Source: Prevotella merdae (GTDB taxonomy: Bacteria; Bacteroidota; Bacteroidia; Bacteroidales; Bacteroidaceae). Taken from it: a stretch of 64,000 bases of DNA. Position numbers and translations under genes: made by a program. Below are positions 33,374 to 43,101 of the stretch, one piece after another. The stretch lies in contig NZ_LT985323.1 in the NCBI RefSeq assembly GCF_900290275.1, forward strand, positions 1,265,241-1,329,240, in the 5' to 3' direction. Under the pieces are notes generated by a model, which did no database searches, had not been told where the DNA came from, and worked only from the letters and a program-made list of their open reading frames with translations. Numbering within the stretch: the stretch's first letter is position 1; each line of letters opens with the position of its first letter.

Positions 33374-36085
33374 TTATCCCCTAACCAAATGCCATGCTTC
33401 TCTTATCCAAAGCACGAAGCTTGAGCCAATGATTATTATAATCCAGTCTTGCAACGACAGTCCAATGACATTGAAGAACTGTTGCAGCACCGGTGTTTCC
33501 ACCATTATAATCTGTCCAACTATAATAATGCCCGATATATACAGCAGACCGCGACATCCTTTGAAGTGCAAGGCAGAGCGATGTGTCTCGAATGCACGTG
33601 CGTTGAACAGATAGAAGAAGTGAGTCATCACGAATATTGTGAATAGCAATGTAAGTTCATACTCAGACAAATTTCCCTCTGTCCAGAACGACAATGTGCC
33701 AATACCAGCAAACAGAGCCTGATAGTTTATCGATATCATATCTGTAAGACTCTGCACGTCAGCATGCTTGAATACAAGTAGGAAGAAGAACAACATCACA
33801 AAGAAGAATCCACCCACACCGAATATCTCTGAGAGCATAGGACGGTCTAGAATGAATGCTTCACGGTTGCGAGGCTTGTCTGCCATAACCCTTTCAGATG
33901 GTGGTAGTGATGCAAGAGCCATAGCTGCAAAGGTGTCCATAATAAGGTTTATCCACAACATCTGGGTAACGGTGAGAGGAGACTCAGTTCCCATAAATGC
34001 GCCAATAAGTACTATGAGGCATGCAGTAACATTGACCGTAAGCTGGAAAAGCAGGAATCGTTGTATATTCTGGTACAGCGAGCGTCCCCACATCACAGCC
34101 TTGCCTATTGATGCAAATGAGTTGTCGACAATGGTAATGTCGCTTGCCTCTTTTGCAACGGATGTTCCGTCTCCCATAGACAAGCCTACTTGGGCTGCTT
34201 TCAAGGCTGGAGCGTCATTAGTTCCGTCACCGGTTACGGCTACAACCTGACCTTTCTTCTGTAGCGACTCAACAAGTCGTTTCTTGTCCATAGGTCTGGC
34301 ACGGGCTATAATCTTAAAATCGAGCACACGATTCATAACCTCTTCGTCGGTAAGAGCGGCAAACTCAGGACCTGTAATAATGTTATTGTCGGTGTCGGCA
34401 TCAGTCCAAAGACCTATCTGTCTACCAATCTCACGAGCAGTAGCAGGTGTGTCGCCTGTTACAATCTTGATGCTTATGCCGGCATCAATACATTCCTTTA
34501 CGGCAGCAGGTACATCGGCACGTACGGGGTCGGCAATAGCAGCAATGCCAATAAAGTGTAAATGTTCGGCAGCCACCTTACCGTCTGCAATAGCCACTTC
34601 GTTCTCGTCAAGTATATCAAATGCAAATCCCAGTGTGCGCATTGCACGGTTCTGATATTCCAGAAGTTGCTTCTCAATACTACCGCCAGTAGCTCCCTCG
34701 CCAGCAGTCTTGCATAGAGAAAACACTATTTCTGGTGCTCCCTTTACATATATAATACGTTTGCCGGGCATCAGGGCCGACTTTACTACAGTTGCCATAT
34801 ACTTGCGTTCGGTGGTAAATGGTAGCTGTTCAGTAACTTCGGCTTCTTCGCGCACTTTGCGATAGTCGATGGCATGACTATTTAGCCACAGCAACAGTGC
34901 ACCCTCTGTAGGATTGCCAAGTACACGTGGATGTTCTGGGTCAGTAAAGTCGAGCTGTGCTGTAGAGTTTACAGCAATGCCTTCGGTCACGGCCGAACTA
35001 TCTGGAGCAACGCCATAGAATTGAGCATCGTCCACACGCATCTGGTTTTGAGTAAGAGTACCTGTTTTATCGGTACATATAACCGTAGTTGCGCCCATCG
35101 TTTCACAAGCGTGCATCTTGCGCACAAGGTTGTTTGTTTTCAGCATTCGGCGCATACTGTAAGCCAAACTTAGTGTTACAGCCATTGGTAGACCTTCTGG
35201 TACTGATACCACTACCAATGTAACGGCAATCATCAAGGTTTGCAACACGTATGCTATGAACGGCATAAGGTCGAATCCCTGGTATGAGGGTGAGAAGAAA
35301 TATATAAGTATTCGGCCCACGATAATGCCTACACCTACAACATAACTCATCTTAGCTACCCATTTGCCAAGGCTGTCAAGTTGTTCGTCAAGAGGAGTAC
35401 GTACAGAGTTGTCTATTTGTACAGCCTCAAACACTTTACCTTGTTCGGTGGCATCGCCAATAGCTGTTACACGCATGATGCCGTGTCCCTCCATAACCTT
35501 TGTACCCTTCATTACGTGGTTGGACGCAAATGTTGCCTCTTTGTCGAATAGGCTCTCGTCGGTAGTCTTAGGACACATAGGCTCTCCAGTTAGTGACGAC
35601 TCGTCAATGCTAAGCTGTATAGATTCCAACAACTCGCCATCAGCTGGCACTTCCTCGCCAGTGTTCAGCACAACGATATCTCCTACCACAATATTGCGTC
35701 GTGGCACTTCAGTGATGTTTGATTGGCGAATAACTTCAACGGGTTCGTCATCATTAACCTGGTTGAGTATGGCAAATTCCTTGTCGGCTTGATATTCAAA
35801 GTAGAAAGAGAGACCAGTGGCGAGCAATATGGCTACAAATATGCCACCAGGTTCAAAGAATACAGCTGCTCCATGTCCCAGTCCTAAGTACTCGTAGAAC
35901 GAAATGCCAATCGAAAGCACTCCAGCAAGGATAAGGATGATGATAAGTGGATCTTTGAATTTGTCAAGAAACTGCAGCCATATAGGTTTCTTGGCAGGCG
36001 GCGTAAGCACGTTTTCGCCATGTTCTTTTCGGCTGGCTTCTACCTCTTGAGCAGAAAGCCCAGTGTAGTGATGTCTTGTTTCCAT
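33374..36085 (-). CDS. Calcium-translocating P-type ATPase (PMCA/SERCA-like)
   Basis: This 903-residue inner-membrane cation pump has the phosphorylation motif ICTDKTGTLTQNQM, the actuator motif SLTGEP, the nucleotide-domain KGAPEIVF and the hinge GDGTNDAPALKAA. Ten membrane helices are expected; the fourth contains VVVSVPEGLPMAV, the PEGL pattern of Ca2+ pumps. Family members use ATP to export calcium. The N-terminal cation-ATPase domain (HHYTGLSAQEVEASRKEHG) is present and no metal-binding HMA domain is seen. A -7 box TACCTTTG lies at 36173-36166. Mn2+ or Na+/K+ transport is less likely. Confidence 0.88.
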   Translation of the reverse strand: METRHHYTGLSAQEVEASRKEHGENVLTPPAKKPIWLQFLDKFKDPLIIILILAGVLSIGISFYEYLGLGHGAAVFFEPGGIFVAILLATGLSFYFEYQADKEFAILNQVNDDEPVEVIRQSNITEVPRRNIVVGDIVVLNTGEEVPADGELLESIQLSIDESSLTGEPMCPKTTDESLFDKEATFASNHVMKGTKVMEGHGIMRVTAIGDATEQGKVFEAVQIDNSVRTPLDEQLDSLGKWVAKMSYVVGVGIIVGRILIYFFSPSYQGFDLMPFIAYVLQTLMIAVTLVVVSVPEGLPMAVTLSLAYSMRRMLKTNNLVRKMHACETMGATTVICTDKTGTLTQNQMRVDDAQFYGVAPDSSAVTEGIAVNSTAQLDFTDPEHPRVLGNPTEGALLLWLNSHAIDYRKVREEAEVTEQLPFTTERKYMATVVKSALMPGKRIIYVKGAPEIVFSLCKTAGEGATGGSIEKQLLEYQNRAMRTLGFAFDILDENEVAIADGKVAAEHLHFIGIAAIADPVRADVPAAVKECIDAGISIKIVTGDTPATAREIGRQIGLWTDADTDNNIITGPEFAALTDEEVMNRVLDFKIIARARPMDKKRLVESLQKKGQVVAVTGDGTNDAPALKAAQVGLSMGDGTSVAKEASDITIVDNSFASIGKAVMWGRSLYQNIQRFLLFQLTVNVTACLIVLIGAFMGTESPLTVTQMLWINLIMDTFAAMALASLPPSERVMADKPRNREAFILDRPMLSEIFGVGGFFFVMLFFFLLVFKHADVQSLTDMISINYQALFAGIGTLSFWTEGNLSEYELTLLFTIFVMTHFFYLFNARAFETHRSALHFKGCRGLLYISGIIIVGQIIMVETPVLQQFFNVIGLSLQDWIIIIIGSSFVLWIREAWHLVRG

Positions 36086-36342
36086 TGTTGATTATTGATT
36101 GTGATTTTTGTTAATGCTTCTGTAGGTAGTGTATCCTTTAGCTTATGGAAATATTACCCGCTTTGCAAAGGTAACAATTTTACCAAATAAAAAGATATTA
36201 ATAACAATACAATTGTGTTACAATTATAAAATAAAATGAGTACATTTGCCAATGATATACAACTGTGTTGTATTATACAAGTCATATGCTATGGCATTTG
36301 CGTGGTTTACATAGTATAAAACCTATACATTATATATATAGT

Positions 36343-38457
36343 ATGAAACAATCAACAATCTTTGCTATTGCCGCAGCGCTGTTTGCTTCTACATCAGCCG
36401 TGGCACAGGTTAGTTATCCGCCCGCTCAAAAGGGCACGACAGTAGATGAATACTTCGGCGAGAAGGTGGCAGACCCATATCGTTGGCTTGAGGATGATAT
36501 GAGTCAGCTGACTGCCGATTGGGTAAAGGCCGAGAATGCTGTAACTCGAAAGTATCTCAACAGTATCCCTATGCGAGCCAACATTCTAAAGCGTCTTAAG
36601 GAAACTGTTAACTATGAGAAAAGTGGCATACCGTTCGAAAAGAACGGCAAGTGGTATGTGCACCGCAACAATGGATTGCAGAACCAATATGTGCTTTATC
36701 AGATGGATCGTCCCGATGCTCCTACCTCCGAACAACGTGTATGGCTTGATCCAAACAAACTTAGCAATGACGGAACTGTGGCTCTTAAGGGTGTCTATTT
36801 CTCTAACAATGGCCGATATATGGCTTATGTCATATCGCGCAACGGTTCAGATTGGGAAGAGATATACGTAAAGGACTGTCAGACTGGTGCCGATACCAGC
36901 GATCATATCGTGTGGGCTAAGTTTACTGGTGCCACTTGGTTGGGCGATGGCTTCTATTATAGTGCATACGATGCGCCCGAGAAAGGTAGGGAGATATCCG
37001 CCAAGAACTCGGTACAAAAGATCTATTATCACAAGATGGGCACACCGCAGTCGGCAGATGAGTTGTTTTATATGAATCCTACTCAGCCTTTGCGATTCTA
37101 TGGCGTTAGCGTTGATCGTGACGAGACTGCTATGATGTTGACAGAGTCGGGTATGGACAATGGCAACAACCTATATGTTCGCGACCTTAAGAAGCCAAAT
37201 TCGCAGTTCATACAAATGTGTGCCGATACACGATATCAGTATGCTCCTGTTCAGACAGTTGACGGCAAGATATACATACTAACCAATGCAGGTGCTCCAA
37301 AGTATCGGCTTATGGTGGCTGATATCGCACGTCCTGGCTTTGTCGATTGGCGTGAGGTGGTAGCTGAAAGCGAAGATGTGCTACAGGATGTAACTTTTGC
37401 CGACGACCGTATGATTCTGAAGTACTCTAAGGACAATTGTACCCAGCTCTACACATATACAGTTGACGGCAAACGTACAGGCGAGATAAAGTTGCCTACA
37501 TATGGCACTGCATCCATCAGTGGCAAGCGTGGAAGTAAGGAAGTATTCTATGACTTTACGTCATATACCATACCCAACTCGGTTTATCGTTACGACCTTG
37601 CCACGGGCAAGAGCACTGTACTGTTTACACCGAATATAAAGTTCCGTACACAGGATTACGTAACCGAGATGCAGTTCTATACAAGTAAGGACGGTACACG
37701 TGCTCCGCTCTTCATCACATATAAGAAGGGACTTAAGCTCAATGGCAAGAATCCTTTGTTGCTCTACGGTTACGGTGGCTTCAACCTTACTTTAAGCCCG
37801 TATTTCCTAACCAATTACATTCCGTTTATGGAACGTGGCGGTGTATATGTGCATGCTGTTTTACGTGGTGGCGGCGAGTATGGCGAAGACTGGCATGTGG
37901 CAGGTACAAAGATGCAGAAGCAGAATGTGTTCGACGACTTTATATCAGCAGCCGAGTATCTTATCGACAAAAAGTACACATCAAGCGAACGTCTTGCAAT
38001 ACAAGGTGGCAGCAATGGCGGATTGCTTGTTGGCGCTTGCATGACTCAGCGTCCCGACCTTTTCCGTGTATGTCTTCCGGCTGTAGGTGTGATGGATATG
38101 TTGCGCTATCACAAGTTTACTATAGGTTGGAACTGGGCACCCGACTATGGAACCTCAGAGGATTCTAAGGAGATGTTTGAGTATCTTAAGGCCTACTCGC
38201 CTTTGCATGCACTTAAGCCTGGAACAAGTTATCCTGCTACTCTTGTCACTACAGCCGATCATGATGACAGAGTTGTGCCAGCTCACTCGTTCAAGTTTGC
38301 GGCACGTCTGCAAGAATGTCAGTCAGGAACTGCTCCTGTGCTTATCAGTATAGAAACAAATGCCGGACATGGTGGCGGCAAGCCTCTTGCAAAGCGTTTG
38401 GAAGAACAAGCCGACTTGCTGAGTTTCACATTATGGAATATGGGAGTGAAGAAGTAA
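36343..38457 (+). CDS. Prolyl oligopeptidase family (S9A) serine peptidase
   Basis: This is a secreted or periplasmic serine peptidase of about 704 residues with a signal peptide ending in SAVAQ. The N-terminal seven-bladed propeller (DPYRWLEDD near residue 40) limits access to peptides. The C-terminal alpha/beta-hydrolase domain holds the nucleophile in GGSNGGLL, aspartate in TADHDDRVVP and histidine in NAGHGGGKP. It cleaves after proline in short peptides. I use the ATG at 36343 because it begins the signal peptide; an in-frame ATG at 36265 would add 26 residues without secretory character. A TACATTTG box at 36241-36248 would give a leader of about 90 nt. Confidence 0.9.
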   Translation: MKQSTIFAIAAALFASTSAVAQVSYPPAQKGTTVDEYFGEKVADPYRWLEDDMSQLTADWVKAENAVTRKYLNSIPMRANILKRLKETVNYEKSGIPFEKNGKWYVHRNNGLQNQYVLYQMDRPDAPTSEQRVWLDPNKLSNDGTVALKGVYFSNNGRYMAYVISRNGSDWEEIYVKDCQTGADTSDHIVWAKFTGATWLGDGFYYSAYDAPEKGREISAKNSVQKIYYHKMGTPQSADELFYMNPTQPLRFYGVSVDRDETAMMLTESGMDNGNNLYVRDLKKPNSQFIQMCADTRYQYAPVQTVDGKIYILTNAGAPKYRLMVADIARPGFVDWREVVAESEDVLQDVTFADDRMILKYSKDNCTQLYTYTVDGKRTGEIKLPTYGTASISGKRGSKEVFYDFTSYTIPNSVYRYDLATGKSTVLFTPNIKFRTQDYVTEMQFYTSKDGTRAPLFITYKKGLKLNGKNPLLLYGYGGFNLTLSPYFLTNYIPFMERGGVYVHAVLRGGGEYGEDWHVAGTKMQKQNVFDDFISAAEYLIDKKYTSSERLAIQGGSNGGLLVGACMTQRPDLFRVCLPAVGVMDMLRYHKFTIGWNWAPDYGTSEDSKEMFEYLKAYSPLHALKPGTSYPATLVTTADHDDRVVPAHSFKFAARLQECQSGTAPVLISIETNAGHGGGKPLAKRLEEQADLLSFTLWNMGVKK

Positions 38458-38473
38458 AAAATAAACTTAAAAA

Positions 38474-38508
38474 AATAGGAGTTACACAAAGTGTAACTCC
38501 TATTTTTT
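38474..38508. terminator. Bidirectional terminator containing the stop codon of the S41 peptidase gene
   Basis: 14-bp perfect arms AATAGGAGTTACAC and GTGTAACTCCTATT with a 3-nt loop are followed by T residues. The TAG of the minus-strand gene (38502-38500) lies within the right arm. Confidence 0.85.
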
Positions 38509-39537
38509 TATAAGTTTTCTTGCAAATTCAATTATTGTATCTTCTCCACGCAGTAGGTCGTCTTGCGATAGAGAGACAGAATAGTCTGGATCAATACCGA
38601 ATTCGGTAGGTTGTTTGTCGCGGTTGTACATCGGACATGCCGAGAAGCGTATGTTCCATCCTATAGGCAACTCGGAAGAGTAGGGCATACCAGCTCCTCC
38701 ACCAGTGCGGTCGCCAACAATCGTAACATTAGGGCAACACTTCATGTACTTTACAAACTCGTTTGCGGCGCTGTATACCGATCGGTTAGTCAATACAACG
38801 GTGTGTTTCTGCCATCTAACTCCCTTGCCAGGTTTAAGCCATTGCTCCTCCATAGCCGAGAACTCGTTGTGTCCTTTGCCAGTCTTATGCTGCATATATC
38901 CCACAAGAATCTTCTCGTTGGTGAATCTTGCCGCCAATTGCTCAGCCGATGAAAGCATTCCACCGGTGTTGTCACGTAAGTCTATAATAAGTCCATTGCA
39001 TGGTGCGAGGTAGAAGAGTATATCGTCCAGATTGCCTGCACCAATGCCATTGGCAAATGACGAACATTGTATATAGCCCGTGTTGTCGTCAAGTCGGCGG
39101 TATTTCATACCTGATGCAATGCGATAGTCGGTACCAAGATAGCGTCTTATCAGAGTATCGCTTACGTTAGACGGATAATCTTCATGCCATGACCAGTTGC
39201 GTGCTATGTCCCACGACGAGTACATATTGACGTGTCCGTCACGCAGTTCGGCAAGCATATTGCCTAAAACCTCAAACATTTGCGTGTCGGTCATACCGTC
39301 ATTTATCTGCTTTGAGTACTTATCATGAATAGCGTCCCAGTTGAGTCCATACTCTGCTTGCTTGTATTCGAAGAAACAATAGTGCTCGTCAATAATTTTC
39401 CACAGAGCCTCAAAATTGCCTCGTGGATTGTCGGCATACTCATGTTCGTCTACACATGCCGACATACTGAATATGGCTATACATGCTATAGCTATATTCA
39501 GACACTTGCGGCAAAATCTATTAAATGTTATGCTCAT
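38500..39537 (-). CDS. S41-family peptidase lipoprotein
   Basis: This 345-residue protein has a lipobox (FSMSACVDE), so it is probably lipid-anchored. A tricorn-core-like N-terminal helical region follows, and then the S41 catalytic domain, with LRDGHVNMYSS, LIIDLRDNTGGMLSSAEQLA and the SxxS-type nucleophile region NRSVYSAANEFV. No PDZ domain is obvious, which fits the shorter Bacteroidetes paralogues rather than true carboxy-terminal processing proteases. Its ATG directly follows the TAA of the Rpn gene (TAAATG), so translation is probably coupled. The gene stops inside a terminator hairpin. Confidence 0.88.
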   Translation of the reverse strand: MSITFNRFCRKCLNIAIACIAIFSMSACVDEHEYADNPRGNFEALWKIIDEHYCFFEYKQAEYGLNWDAIHDKYSKQINDGMTDTQMFEVLGNMLAELRDGHVNMYSSWDIARNWSWHEDYPSNVSDTLIRRYLGTDYRIASGMKYRRLDDNTGYIQCSSFANGIGAGNLDDILFYLAPCNGLIIDLRDNTGGMLSSAEQLAARFTNEKILVGYMQHKTGKGHNEFSAMEEQWLKPGKGVRWQKHTVVLTNRSVYSAANEFVKYMKCCPNVTIVGDRTGGGAGMPYSSELPIGWNIRFSACPMYNRDKQPTEFGIDPDYSVSLSQDDLLRGEDTIIEFARKLIKK

Positions 39538-40467
39538 TTATGAATGTAAAAGTTTTTCTACTTCTTCAATGCTAAGCCCCGTTCCCTTAGCTGTCTGTAG
39601 AACATCAAGTCCCATATCCAATAGACGTTTGGCAGTAGCAAGCTTTTCTTCGGCCATACCTTTAGCCATACCTTTAGCCATACCTTCTGCCATACCTTCT
39701 GCCAAGCCTTTCTCTCTTCCTTCAGCCAAACCTTTCTCTTGGGCTGCAATCTCAGCCGCTGCCATACATGCCATATTGTCACGTGCAATCCAAAGGCTAT
39801 TTTCATAAGCCTCCCATTCCTTTTTTGTCAGTCTATGGCTGTCGGCATACTCTTCCAATTGCTTGAATATTTCCTTCTGTGCCGTAAACGGCATCCTGCT
39901 TAATGCTTCCATATGCTTTAAAACGTAAATCCATTTATCAAAATCTGTATCACATTCATCCACCTTCTTTTCGAAAAGTGGAAGTACCAAATAGATGAAG
40001 CGAAGTTTGTTTGACGCTATCTCTCCGCTTTCCTTATCCGCCAGAACTATATCGGTTCTGAACTTATCAAGCTCTTCTTTGTTCGAAGTGTAATTCATAA
40101 AGCAGACGGTGTATATAGGTAGAAACCTGTATGCGTCTTGCTGTTCTGTCTTACCTTTGTCCACTTGCTCGAGTACACTTCTACACGCATAACAGATGGA
40201 GCGGTCGAGAAAGTTCGGCTGCCATCTGTTTTGCATCTCCAATATAAAGCGTTCACCTGTGTCGGTTTCGCAATATACATCATAGATTATTCCTCGCTGG
40301 TCTTTGGTTGAGGGCAATTCTTCCTTGTCCCTAAAAACTACATTCTTTACTTGAAGTTCTCCAACCAACAAATCATTAAGAAAGCTAATCAACAAGTCTT
40401 TGCTGAATTCCTGTCCGAAGAGTCGTTTGAATCCCCAGTCAGTAAAAGGATTTATGTATTTTCCCAT
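39538..40467 (-). CDS. Rpn family PD-(D/E)XK nuclease (transposase-like)
   Basis: This protein of about 309 residues begins MGKYINPFTDWGFKRLFG, the hallmark of Rpn/PDDEXK_2 proteins. It continues with the nuclease core (IIYDVYCETDTGERFILEMQ). In E. coli Rpn proteins cut DNA and stimulate recombination, and related genes are linked to phage defence. Near the C-terminus a glycine/alanine/glutamate repeat (AEGMAEGMAKGMAKGMAEEK) is encoded by 12-nt tandem units at about 39655-39745. These can change number without shifting the frame. I chose the ATG at 40467 because the -7 box TATCTTTG at 40501-40494 would place the transcript start downstream of the alternative ATG at 40491. Confidence 0.88.
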   Translation of the reverse strand: MGKYINPFTDWGFKRLFGQEFSKDLLISFLNDLLVGELQVKNVVFRDKEELPSTKDQRGIIYDVYCETDTGERFILEMQNRWQPNFLDRSICYACRSVLEQVDKGKTEQQDAYRFLPIYTVCFMNYTSNKEELDKFRTDIVLADKESGEIASNKLRFIYLVLPLFEKKVDECDTDFDKWIYVLKHMEALSRMPFTAQKEIFKQLEEYADSHRLTKKEWEAYENSLWIARDNMACMAAAEIAAQEKGLAEGREKGLAEGMAEGMAKGMAKGMAEEKLATAKRLLDMGLDVLQTAKGTGLSIEEVEKLLHS

Positions 40468-40577
40468 AGTGACGAGTTTTAGATGTCTCAATGCAAAGAT
40501 ATTGATTTTCTGTGAATTTAGTATTGTTTAAGCTTGTTTTTTCTTCCAAAAACTTGGCTAATACATGAAAGTAATGT

Positions 40578-42344
40578 CTACTTGTTCAGCATATACTCCA
40601 ATTGTCTTACCTGCTTGTCGGCATTATGTTTGCGTTGAGTTGTCATTCCCTCAGCCTTAAATCCGTCAAGTTCTTTCTGTAATGCGTTATACTTGATGTT
40701 CTGTTTCTTTTCCTTGTATTCTTGGCGAAGGATATAAATCTTCTCGGCATCCTGCAGACCTTCTACAAAACGTTCGAAGCGTATACTTGAACGTGGACCT
40801 GGATATATACTATAACAGTCGCCCGAAGCCCAAGTGCGGAAGCGTGAGTCGCATAGTGGGTTTTGTGTCCAACTATTGTACGACCAACGCAGATAACCGT
40901 CATAGTCGGCAGCCACAGCATGTATGGCTGTCCATGTACCCTCGGCTGGAGGCGAGAATGTAAAGGTATTAGGGAATCCCTCTACACAGCATGTATAGTA
41001 GGTGCTAATCTTGCCTTCCTTGCGACGGCGTTCCTTAACTGGTGTCGGGTAATCGTTTCCGTAGGGTATACTATAATAGTATAGATCCTTTTCAATCTCG
41101 TCGTGATATGTACCTGCAAGTGTAATCTTGAAATCGGGGTCGGCATCCTTGATAACCTTTATAGCAGCCTTCATTGCTTCCATCGGACGTTCGTCCATAG
41201 ATATTGCAGTTTTCTCGAACCATCCTTTTGCGCGCAGATGCTTGGCAAAGTCTTTGAGGAACACGCCCCAATACTCTGTGTAGGCATTGTCGCCGGGTTT
41301 AGCCTTTACAAATTGTATGCGATTGGTAGCCTCGTCGTAGTAGTCGAACTGCAAGTTCCATGGAATCATGGTGTAGCAAGATATAAGTCTATCGATGCCC
41401 ACCTCGTTCATCATAAACTCCACCCAACGGTCGAACACAGCATAATCGTATGTCCATGATCCGTCAATGTGTCGTATGCGTGTAACCATCGAGTCGAAGT
41501 GGTCCTCAGTCTGTCCATTCCACGGCTTGTGCATAATGCTAGTAGTAATTGAATATTGTCCAGCATCACGCAGCATTCGCATAATTGGACGCATGGCATC
41601 AAAATGCTCTTTGCTCCATAGCGGCACGTTATAGTAGCGAGCCACCGAGTAAGGGTTCTGCCAAAGGTCCAAGTTGAGGTGCCATTGTTGAGCGTCGGGC
41701 AGAGTATGTGCCAATACCTCTAAGTTTACCTCAAGATGTTGCGCCTTCATATTCGATGCACTAACAGTCATTGTTCCGATATATTTGCCGGGTTTGGCGT
41801 TGCGTGGCACGTTGATACATAGCCATAGCGGTTGTGTGGTCTTGCTCTTTACGGGCAACGATGCGTTAATGTCGAGCACATCAGCCACGAGAACCGAGTC
41901 GTAGTCGGCAGGTTTGCGGTGTCCGCAACCCGAACCATCAGGATTAAGACAATCGCCCATAACGTATCTCACAAAGTGTGTGCTTAGTGCCGATTGTGGT
42001 ATAACGTCTTTGTCCGATTTAAGAGCCGACATCTCAATACGCACATCATCAAGATTACCTTTGGTCCAAAGCACAGCCTGTGCATTGACACGTTCGCCTC
42101 GCCATGCCTTGAGCAAGGCTTTGTGTTGCTGCTTGACAGCGGGCACATCATACTTGTTGTAGCGTATATCGGTAGAGCCCCAGCTTAGTTGTACTGGTGT
42201 CTGCACCTTTGCCCATTGCGTCTCGTAGTTGGCAGGCAAAGGATAGTTGGGCTCGTTATAGGTTCCGAGAGGTGCCGCAGTAGTTTGCGCAGTGGCAATA
42301 GTGGTTATTGCGCAGAAGAGTAGGGTGTTAAGAATTCTGTTCAT
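40578..42344 (-). CDS. GH123-like glycoside hydrolase (DUF4091)
   Basis: This 588-residue secreted protein has a signal peptide ending near ATAQTT. An N-terminal beta-sandwich domain of about 200 residues (MTVSASNMKAQHLEVNLEVLA) is followed by a TIM-barrel-like catalytic domain. The adjacent Asp-Glu in AISMDERPMEA matches the catalytic DE pair of GH123 beta-N-acetylgalactosaminidases, which use substrate-assisted catalysis. Many DUF4091 proteins have this layout without a tested activity, so amino-sugar hydrolysis is inferred. It stands alone without SusC/D. A TAACTTTG box lies at 42414-42407, and a 12-bp palindrome TTGTTTAAACAA lies in the leader. Confidence 0.75.
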   Translation of the reverse strand: MNRILNTLLFCAITTIATAQTTAAPLGTYNEPNYPLPANYETQWAKVQTPVQLSWGSTDIRYNKYDVPAVKQQHKALLKAWRGERVNAQAVLWTKGNLDDVRIEMSALKSDKDVIPQSALSTHFVRYVMGDCLNPDGSGCGHRKPADYDSVLVADVLDINASLPVKSKTTQPLWLCINVPRNAKPGKYIGTMTVSASNMKAQHLEVNLEVLAHTLPDAQQWHLNLDLWQNPYSVARYYNVPLWSKEHFDAMRPIMRMLRDAGQYSITTSIMHKPWNGQTEDHFDSMVTRIRHIDGSWTYDYAVFDRWVEFMMNEVGIDRLISCYTMIPWNLQFDYYDEATNRIQFVKAKPGDNAYTEYWGVFLKDFAKHLRAKGWFEKTAISMDERPMEAMKAAIKVIKDADPDFKITLAGTYHDEIEKDLYYYSIPYGNDYPTPVKERRRKEGKISTYYTCCVEGFPNTFTFSPPAEGTWTAIHAVAADYDGYLRWSYNSWTQNPLCDSRFRTWASGDCYSIYPGPRSSIRFERFVEGLQDAEKIYILRQEYKEKKQNIKYNALQKELDGFKAEGMTTQRKHNADKQVRQLEYMLNK

Positions 42345-42596
42345 TCAGGTTTGAATTTATTGTTTAAACAAGTTTAGGTCTGTCGAAAAATATATGATAT
42401 ATGATGCAAAGTTAATGATTTTAGATTGAATAGGAAGCAATATTTTCAAGTATTATATATTAAATGGCAAAGTAATCGATGGAGTGATGTAATGAAATAT
42501 CGATTAAGAACAATGTAGATTTTATGATATAAAGATTCCAATAGGACGGGTCGGGTCTGGTCAGGAGTCAAATCTAACATGAGCATCAATATATAA

Positions 42597-42848
42597 TCTG
42601 ACATCATTGAATCTACTTTTGCCATCTATAAGAGCAAAAAGTCACCGAACAAGCTGTACGGTGTAACGTCTTTTGTTCTGACGATACCGTTATATTCAAA
42701 AGTCTCGAACAAATCCGTTACAAAAACAATTAATTTCAAAGAGCGCATTGTAAATGTTAAATTGAAGGACATCAGTACTTGGTCAACCGAGCACTTGTCC
42801 AAAAGCTGAGTAACAGAACGAACCAAAACGCTTAGGAAAGTGAGCTAA
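42597..42848 (+). pseudogene. Transposase C-terminal relic
   Basis: This frame reads SDIIESTFAIYKSKKSPNKL, then YGVTSFVLTIPLYSK, then DISTWSTEHLSKS, a TGA (42807-42809) and VTERTKTLRKVS. The pattern SDxIESxFxxYKxxxSPNKLxGVTxFVL is that of Bacteroidetes IS transposases. A TAA directly precedes it and no upstream domain is present, so it is a dead fragment of roughly 80 codons. Confidence 0.65.
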
Positions 42849-42926
42849 AATTGGTACAACGAACTGGACACCCTACCTATTATTTATACATTAGGCGGAT
42901 TTTACATCATAAAAATGTCCAATAAA

Positions 42927-43000
42927 AGTATATTGTATTACTTTGCCAAGTATATTGTATTACTTTGCTAAGTATATTGTATTACTTTGCCAAGTATATT
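42927..43000 (-). repeat. 22-bp tandem repeat array, three units plus a partial
   Basis: Units start at 42927, 42949 and 42971, with a partial at 42993. On the minus strand each contains TGGCAAAGTAATACAATA (one unit has AGGCAAAG). Period and core match the array at 17171-17237 on the plus strand. Confidence 0.85.
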
Positions 43001-43101
43001 GCTCATTTATAAAAATAAATATGATGAATACATACTTAGGTATTTGTAATATGTAGAAGCAAGGGCAATAAACCAGGGGAAATGTCGTTATATAATGTAC
43101 A

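Larger units (their letters stand above)
42345..43101. other. Degraded intergenic strip with transposase relic and repeats
   Basis: These 757 nt hold the GH123-like gene promoter, a single 22-bp repeat unit near 42463, a transposase fragment (42597-42848) and a 22-bp tandem array (42927-43000). The rest is AT-rich with nothing recognised. It borders the broken porT copy and marks the change to GC-richer DNA. Confidence 0.75.

Noticed and set aside
36265..36342. Longer N-terminus for the prolyl oligopeptidase
   Set aside because: The extra 26 residues precede a clear signal peptide and would hide it.
42626..42826. Minus-strand 66-codon frame in the degraded strip
   Set aside because: It is the antisense of the transposase relic, whose plus-strand translation matches a known family pattern.
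42927..43000. Possible CRISPR array
   Set aside because: Units are contiguous 22-bp repeats without spacers, and no cas genes are present.
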